From Xylaria sp. FL1777 (lineage: Eukaryota > Ascomycota > Sordariomycetes > Xylariales > Xylariaceae), in contig MU400581.1 in NCBI GenBank assembly GCA_022578965.1, positions 156,856 to 220,855 of the forward strand: DNA of 64,000 nt, given 5' to 3'. The notes beneath the pieces were generated by a model, which worked only from the letters and a program-made list of their open reading frames with translations, made no database searches and was not told the DNA's origin. Positions 57,945 to 64,000 of this stretch are shown here, in pieces; position 1 is the stretch's first letter, and every line of letters begins with the position of its first letter. The position numbers and the translations under genes are program-made.

Positions 57945-60900
57945 ATGGCAGATTACCAAGGTAGAGGTCGTGGAGGGGATCGCGGTCGTGGAGGGGATCG
58001 CGGTCGTGGAGGGGATCGCGGTCGTGGAGGGGATCGCGGTCGTGGCGGGGACCGTGGCGGGGACCGTGGCCGTGGTCGCGGCCGTGGACGAGGGGATTTC
58101 CAAGGCCAAGGCCGGGGAAGGGGCGGCGCCACGTTCTCTGGGTTCCAGGGCAGTGACGATGCTTCTAGAGGGCGTGGCCGGGGGCGAGGCGGTGATTTCG
58201 GCGGCGACCGTGGTCGGGGCGGACATGGCTTTGGCCGCGGCAGACCCGACAAATTTCCAGGCGAGCAGGTGGTTTTCAGGTTTGTTACCTCAATTATAAC
58301 TTTCAATTTCAAATAATACTAACACGTCTATTAGTCCCGGCACTATTCCACGCCCAGACCCTGCCATAACGAAGCTTGAGGATGACCTGATCAAGGGGCA
58401 GGGCGTAGGTGCGCTGACCGCCAAAATGGCGAAGGTCCAAATATCTGCCTCTGACACCCCGAAGGATACTTGGTTCCCCCGTCGGCCAGCCTTCGGCACC
58501 CAAGGAAACCCCGTTATCCTTTGGGCAAACTACTTCAAGCTCGATGCATCTGCAAAAGTGGCTCTTCTGAAGTATTCTCTAAAGGTGCAGGAAAAGAGCA
58601 AGGGGAAGGACCAAGACAAGGGGAAGGACCAGGACAAGGGAAAGGGCTCGAAAGGCGCACGAAAGCCGAGAGAGGCGAAAGGGAAGAAGCTTCACAGCAT
58701 TATAAAATCGGCACTTGATCAAGTTTCACGGTCCGTAACCTTCGCGACTGAGTTTAAAGATCAGGTGATCTCACTTGAGCCGTTCACTCTACCCGAAAAC
58801 CAGACTGTCACAGTACAATACCGTGATGAGGGTAGAGATGACGATTATGAAGTCAAGTTTAACGGACCGATCACGGTCGATCTACCTGGCCTGTTTGACT
58901 ATCTAAGAACGATGCGAGAACCTGCGGGAGACGTTTCATTTCCCAAATTCGCAGATGCAATTGACGCCATTAGCATCATCACTGGCTACTACGCGCGGAG
59001 TAATCAAAATACTGCGGCGGTAGGTCGCAGCCGATATTATCCCTTGACACTGAGCGGCGAACAGTACGACTTAGGCCAACCGGAGTTCAACAGAATCATT
59101 CGGGGTTACTTCCAAAGCGCTCGCCCGGTCACCGGACGTCTTATTCTAAATGCGAACGTCGCCCATGGTGTTTTCAGGCCCAAAGGCCCCGTTTCTGACC
59201 TCGTGAATCTCTTTGAGAATCGCTATCCTTTCATACACAAGTCTATAGGACGATTAAGGGCCATGTGCAAGGTATTATCTGAAGACAAGGATCCGAAAAA
59301 GACTCGCTTCATTCAGAAGCTTATATGTGGCTTGGCCACCCCATCTGACGGGACCGGAGCAAATCGACCTAAAGTACGACAGTTAGGGGCCGGCGCCAAA
59401 GACGTCCAGTTTCACCTACGAGCACCTGCTCCTGCTGGTTTTCAAAGTGATACATACTGCTCTGTTGCGGATTATTACAAGAAGAGTAGGCGTTCCAATC
59501 TCCCTCTACATGGTGGTATTAACTATTCTTAGGGTATGGGTACAACGTAAATCCGAAGTACCCCGTTGTAAATGTTGGCAGCGCGGCTAAGCCAGTTTAT
59601 ATGCCTGCTGAGTTTGTCGAGATCATAGATGGTCAGCCTCTACGAAGAAAGACAACTCCAGAGGAGACTCGGGGTATGATCAATTTCTCTTGTCGCTCAC
59701 CATACGCCAACGCGACGTCGATATCTACGTATGGACGCCAGGTCCTGGGTCTCGATAACCCCGAATTCCTTGGTCGTTTTGGCATACGGGTAGACAAGAC
59801 ATTGCTCACAGTGCAGGGACGCGAACTACTTCCGCCGACAATTGTTTACAAAGACCCGCAGCAGCCGACCAAAGATAAGATAGTCAACGTAAGGGAAGGC
59901 GAGTGGAACATGGAAAGTGTCCGGGTTTTCAAGCCCGGGAAGAGAATTGATCGATGGTTCTGGATATCCATCGATAGCGGACCCAGAGCTCATGGGAGAC
60001 ATGATGGCGTCCTGTCTTGTATGAGAAACTGGATCCCCTTTCTGCAGCGCCAAGGAATTGCTATCGCGGATCGTCCTTTACCAGACTATGAGCCGCGGGT
60101 CACGGTGCGACGGTCACCCGCAGACGCGATCCATCCTATATTCCAGGAGATGAAAAAACATAATCCCCAATTTGTGTTTGTCGTTCTGCCAGGCAGAAAG
60201 ACGGACACGGAAATCTACAACGAGGTGAAGAAGCTGGGGGATACTAAGTTTGGGTATCTCAGCCAGAATATACTGCAGCAGAATTTGCTGAAGAACAGCC
60301 CACAGGTATTTGCCAACCTAGGGCTAAAGATCAATCTAAAGATGGGCGGAATAAACCACAAGCTCCGGGAAGACATCACTATTGTTAAACAGCATTCTAC
60401 CATGGTTGTCGGGTACGATGTGACGCACCCAACTAATCTAGCCGGTAATAAACAAGGCCTACCTAGCTTAGTTGGCTTGGTCGCAAGCATCGACGAGCAT
60501 CTAGGCCAGTGGCCTTCAACAGCTTGGGCTCAAGACGGACGTGTAGAAATGTTGAATGAAACTCTTCAGGCCCGGTTCGCGGAGCGCCTCCATCTCTACC
60601 GGCAAAACAACAAACGACTACCGGAAAATATCATCATCTTCCGAGACGGTGTATCGGAAGGTCAGTTCAAAACGGTTCTTGAGAAAGAGCTGCCGTTTAT
60701 AAGAAAAGCTTGCGAGGAGGTATATCCCGCTACACAGAAACCAAAGGTCACCCTCATTGTTTCGGTCAAGCGACATCAGACTCGGTTCTACCCTACGGAT
60801 CAAAAGCATATGGTTCAGTCTCGAAACATCAAAAACGGCACAGTCGTTGACCGCGGTGTGACTCTAGCCGGCACATGGGACTTTTTCTTGACTGCCCATA

Positions 60901-61285
60901 AAGGTCTGCAAGGTATGCTACTCTCTTCTATGCCATATTAGTATGCTACTCAATCTCACTGACCACTTCCACAGGAACTTCCCGGCCCGCGCACTACACT
61001 GTATTGCTCGACGAGGTATTCCGATCTTTGTCACGCGACCAGGCAGCAAATCAGCTGGAGAAACTAACATATGAAATGTGTCACTTGTTTGGACGAGCTA
61101 CCAAGGCCGTCAGCATCTGTCCGCCGGCATACTACGCAGACATTCTCTGTACCCGCGCGCGAGTGTATCTCTCGGACCTGTTCGAGAACTCGGACACGCA
61201 TTCTGTAACATCTTCGACCACAACTCAGGAGCCGATACCTATCAATGTGCACGAAAGCATTCAAAACTCAATGTTCTACATCTGA
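57945..61285 (+). CDS. Argonaute, QDE-2-like
   Basis: Four exons (57945-58279, 58335-59485, 59533-60912, 60975-61285) give 1058 residues. An RGG-rich N-terminus of about 105 residues contains five GDRGRG units. The N domain (PVILWANYFKLD), linker 1, a PAZ region (about 340-480), linker 2, MID (QFVFVVLPG, then FGYLSQNI) and PIWI follow. The slicer tetrad appears complete: Asp791 in VGYDVTHP, Glu834 in RVEMLNETL, Asp867 in FRDGVSEGQF and His962 in SRPAHYTV. A lysine-rich insertion (KGKDQDKGKDQDKGKG) lies in the N domain. The protein should bind siRNA/milRNA guides in quelling-type silencing. All three introns close exactly; the second rebuilds YYKKRYGYNVNPKYPVVNVG. Confidence 0.95.
57962..58055 (+). 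repeat. 18-bp tandem repeat encoding RGG box
   Basis: About five tandem copies of GGTCGTGGAGGGGATCGC encode the GRGGDR unit of the Argonaute N-terminus. Copies are nearly identical, showing recent tandem duplication; RGG boxes bind RNA and are arginine-methylation targets. Confidence 0.88.
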
Positions 61286-61886
61286 ACAAAGCGCAGCACG
61301 GGTGGGGACATTGCCGTTTATTGATGATAGCACGGCACGGCTTGTGGGGGTGTGACTGCGCGGAATCGTAAGATATACCTTTTCTGCGGGCAGATAGAAT
61401 CATGCATGCTGTGATGGCTCATGATGATATTGTATCTAGTATGTTACCTCTTTGTGCACATTGACTCGGAGAAACGTGTCTACGGCGAGATAGCCCAAAA
61501 CAGTTGCTCAACCAGCGCCGAGTCACGTCATTCAGGTATTATGTCTAGATTAGAGCTGCTGTTCCTCCTTAACTATAAATCTGTTTGGTATTAGTGATTG
61601 TTTCCTACGCGTGATCACGAAACAAATGCATTATTTCAAGCTACACCTACTGTTGAGCTTGTTGTGCATAAAAGAGATAGATCTAAACACAATCTGAATT
61701 CAAACAATGCCCATTGTTAGATATACCCTTTGTTTAATAGAATTATAGGTAATGGTTTGCATATAAATTTCGTCTTTTCCTTCGCTAAGGATTAGTTTTC
61801 TTCAAACACATACAACTCGACCCTCTACATTTCGCTCGATACTCCAAGACTCTACGCAATATCATACACCTAGATTAATAATCATC
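61286..61886. other. Intergenic
   Basis: No gene seen between Argonaute and the ankyrin-like gene. Confidence 0.5.
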
Positions 61887-63821
61887 ATGCCGCAAAATAT
61901 CTTTTCCAAATTCAAGGCTGCAAAATCGAGGCGGTCAACGACCATTCCTGGAAATAGTAACGATTCGCAGCCTGGTAAGTTGAACAGAAAGGATATGCTT
62001 GATTGGAATGACATAGATTTTTCTCAGGTCATTCCTAGCCCTTTTATCGCATTGGCTATGCTGGCAACTTCATCCGGGGATGGTAATAACGCCAGCGCGC
62101 CTCCTAATAACGCCACTTTACAATCTCTCCCTGTAGAGCTGCTTATCGAGCTATCCAACAGCATGGACCCCGCAGACAGAGTTTCGACCGCATTCGCTCT
62201 CCCAGATCTCTTCATGAACCCTAATCGGTTCCACGTGTTTCGCGAAGATGCTTTTCATCAGCTATCTATCCCTACATGGATTGAGGTGCCTGGCGCAGAG
62301 GAACAAGCTAGGCAACCACTGCTTCTCCATGCCATCGCCAACAACTTTATTAGTTTAGACCAAATCAGGTTACTACTAGACTTATATGAAGAAGTAGCTG
62401 ATGCTCAGCACGTTGGACCAGGTGTTTTTCTTAACTCTGCGTTCCCATACAACAGGCCAGATCCTCAACCGGGTAGTCCTAGGCGCGTTAGGCGCTCTGT
62501 ACCCTCCCCCCTCGCAGTCGCCATCAGACATCAGCGAATAGATGTATTCAGGTATCTGCTACGAGAACGAGGAGCAAATATAAATCAGCCGATTCCAAGA
62601 TACCTGGTTCCACGAGCTGGCGACCTATTTAGATATACTTTACTGCTTACAGCGGAGAAGGACGACGAGGATCGGAACGAAAGGTTCGAAGACATTATCC
62701 TTGACTTGATTCCTTATTTCCCTACTCTGTCCGCCTATGACCCTTTCTTATATGTTATAATGCCAACAATGTTCATGGTACTCGACCACGGCCGTCAGCG
62801 TGTAGCACTAGAGATTCTCCGTAGGGCAGAAAATGCGAACGAGGTTGATCCTACAAGAATACGACGAAGACAAAACCTTCAAAACCGGATGCTTGAGAGA
62901 ATTCTAGACCGCAGACGTTCAATGCCACAAGTTATAAGGTACCTTCTCGAACATGGCGCACGTTTTACTGAGACCGACTTGGTCGACGAATTCCCGAGCC
63001 TGACCCTCGCAGCATTACAGAATCTTAATAGGGAAGATGCACTTGTTGCCTTCGCCCACGAAATTCGGACAGCCTCCCGAACCTTGGCATCCTCTCTTGC
63101 AGCAGTTACTCGGTTTGCCGACTCGGATGCCACTTTGCACTCAGCGCAGCCATTTATAGAAGTGCTACACGAGCTAAATTCCCATGAACATCTAGAAGAC
63201 CTTCTCGTGAATTCAATGTTGCAAGGGCAAGATACTATCCAAACACGGAATTTGCTTCTCGACCGGGTACGCTCCATGGACAATATCGCGTTGCGGTATG
63301 CTATTTTCCTTCGCGACAGAACAACAATGGCATTTCTAATCCGACGTCTTATTGAGTCGGGCGAATCTATTGACCAAGGGCTGCCACCTGACAGCCGTCA
63401 TTCTGCTCCTCCCCCTCCTGCTGCTCGCTCAGGCTTCTGGTTCGAAACCCCATTAACTTTTGCGCTGTCACAGCGCAACTACCACGCGGCGGCTGAACTT
63501 CTTTCTTTCGGTGCAGACCCGAGTAGGGTACCTGCCAACATCCGACACAGGGTGCGGGTAACGAGAGACAGAATTAACTCAGGGGTGATAGCTAACATTG
63601 TGACCTTCGTGTATAGAGGACATCCACTGCCTGATGGGACGTGGCCTACTCAAGCCGAAACTGCGGAAACAATGGATTATCTCTTTACTCGCATGCTTGA
63701 TGACCCGGCACACCCCCTACCAAACTACAGTCGTCCTAGACGCAACCAAGCCTACCCAGTCGATGACCCTCACAATGATTCTGACGTCGAAGATTTCCTC
63801 CTTACATATGGTGACATGTAA
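61887..63821 (+). CDS. Ankyrin-repeat-like protein with F-box-like segment
   Basis: A single exon of 644 residues. After a basic N-terminus, residues near 78-105 (LQSLPVELLIELSNSMDPAD) look like a degenerate F-box or similar helical motif. Scattered ankyrin-type helices follow: SPLAVAIRHQRIDVFRYLLR (near 208), QVIRYLLEHGARFTETDL (near 347) and TPLTFALSQRNYHAAAELLS (near 520). Spacing is irregular and few consensus TPLHxAA repeats remain, so only a loose ankyrin relationship is claimed. No signal peptide or membrane segment is seen. Fungi carry many such F-box/ankyrin proteins, often in accessory regions, where they may act in ubiquitin-ligase or self/nonself roles; that is inference. The stop at 63819-63821 follows an acidic tail. 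Confidence 0.7.
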   Translation: MPQNIFSKFKAAKSRRSTTIPGNSNDSQPGKLNRKDMLDWNDIDFSQVIPSPFIALAMLATSSGDGNNASAPPNNATLQSLPVELLIELSNSMDPADRVSTAFALPDLFMNPNRFHVFREDAFHQLSIPTWIEVPGAEEQARQPLLLHAIANNFISLDQIRLLLDLYEEVADAQHVGPGVFLNSAFPYNRPDPQPGSPRRVRRSVPSPLAVAIRHQRIDVFRYLLRERGANINQPIPRYLVPRAGDLFRYTLLLTAEKDDEDRNERFEDIILDLIPYFPTLSAYDPFLYVIMPTMFMVLDHGRQRVALEILRRAENANEVDPTRIRRRQNLQNRMLERILDRRRSMPQVIRYLLEHGARFTETDLVDEFPSLTLAALQNLNREDALVAFAHEIRTASRTLASSLAAVTRFADSDATLHSAQPFIEVLHELNSHEHLEDLLVNSMLQGQDTIQTRNLLLDRVRSMDNIALRYAIFLRDRTTMAFLIRRLIESGESIDQGLPPDSRHSAPPPPAARSGFWFETPLTFALSQRNYHAAAELLSFGADPSRVPANIRHRVRVTRDRINSGVIANIVTFVYRGHPLPDGTWPTQAETAETMDYLFTRMLDDPAHPLPNYSRPRRNQAYPVDDPHNDSDVEDFLLTYGDM

Positions 63822-64000
63822 CCACAGGTTAATCAAAGCCTTTGGCTTAGACTAGCACTTTTCCACTTTTGGCGTGCCTCTAGAGTTCGACCATGCAATG
63901 AAAAATCTATTTACCTAAGTAATTATGCAGAAAATATTTTAAAAACGTCGGGTTAATTCATGTGAGACATGCAATGCACACCAATGTACCCATCCCCTTC
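63822..64000. other. Right window edge, no gene
   Basis: Flanking DNA after the ankyrin-like gene; nothing recognised. Confidence 0.4.

Noticed and set aside
57915..58312. Pro/Arg-rich and Ala/Thr-rich antisense frames
   Set aside because: They are shadows of the GC-rich RGG repeats of Argonaute.

Overview
The window is nuclear DNA from a filamentous ascomycete (Pezizomycotina, most likely Sordariomycetes). The evidence is short GT-AG introns (mostly 50-70 nt) with CTAAC/CTGAC-like branch sites, pyrimidine-rich leaders, solitary genes on both strands, a Zn2Cys6 regulator, a two-domain GLO1, a QDE-2-type Argonaute, a degraded fungal polyketide synthase, and intergenic DNA rich in TAGGTACCTA-like words. 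No operon-like organisation, viral genome or CRISPR array was seen. For nearly all split genes I rebuilt the exons by hand and checked that they sum to an intact frame.

0-10 kb: a small secreted protein (436-837), a bHLH regulator (1311-1937, minus), a ten-exon gene joining a protein kinase domain to an OTU-like cysteine-protease-like domain and a DDG-repeat tail (2855-6706), a secreted M14 carboxypeptidase (7456-8982) and a transposase-derived Psq/CENP-B helix-turn-helix ORF (9639-10196). 10-20 kb: a D-2-hydroxyacid dehydrogenase, a decaying coiled-coil gene, an amino-acid permease and COQ3. 20-30 kb: RIB3, then the wreck of a 6-MSAS-type polyketide synthase (DH end, KR and ACP still legible) beside an intact Zn2Cys6 activator, which looks like the remnant of a secondary-metabolite cluster.

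30-45 kb: an FMP52-like short-chain reductase, a CHK/APH-type kinase-like gene, an unknown conserved-looking protein, two identical tRNA-Ser(GCT) genes arranged as an inverted repeat, 3-phosphoglycerate dehydrogenase, GLO1 and a vacuolar Ca2+/H+ exchanger. 45-64 kb: a GH81 endo-beta-1,3-glucanase, a STN1-like telomere OB-fold protein, a DNAJC9-like J protein, a complete 608-bp Tc1/mariner-type element that encodes only a helix-turn-helix protein, a RIB2-type deaminase, an Argonaute with all four slicer residues, and an ankyrin-like protein.

The genes serve mostly unrelated housekeeping roles: serine and riboflavin synthesis, ubiquinone, methylglyoxal detoxification, calcium storage, wall remodelling and telomere capping. 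They are interspersed with accessory, fast-changing loci: the kinase/OTU-like fusion, the PKS relic, the coiled-coil relic and the transposon-derived HTH ORFs. The kinase-OTU-like fusion is the best candidate for a poorly described system. It combines intact-looking kinase motifs, a Cys/His protease-like domain, a poly-Asp insert between the catalytic loop and DFG, and an Asp-rich microsatellite tail in one 964-residue protein.
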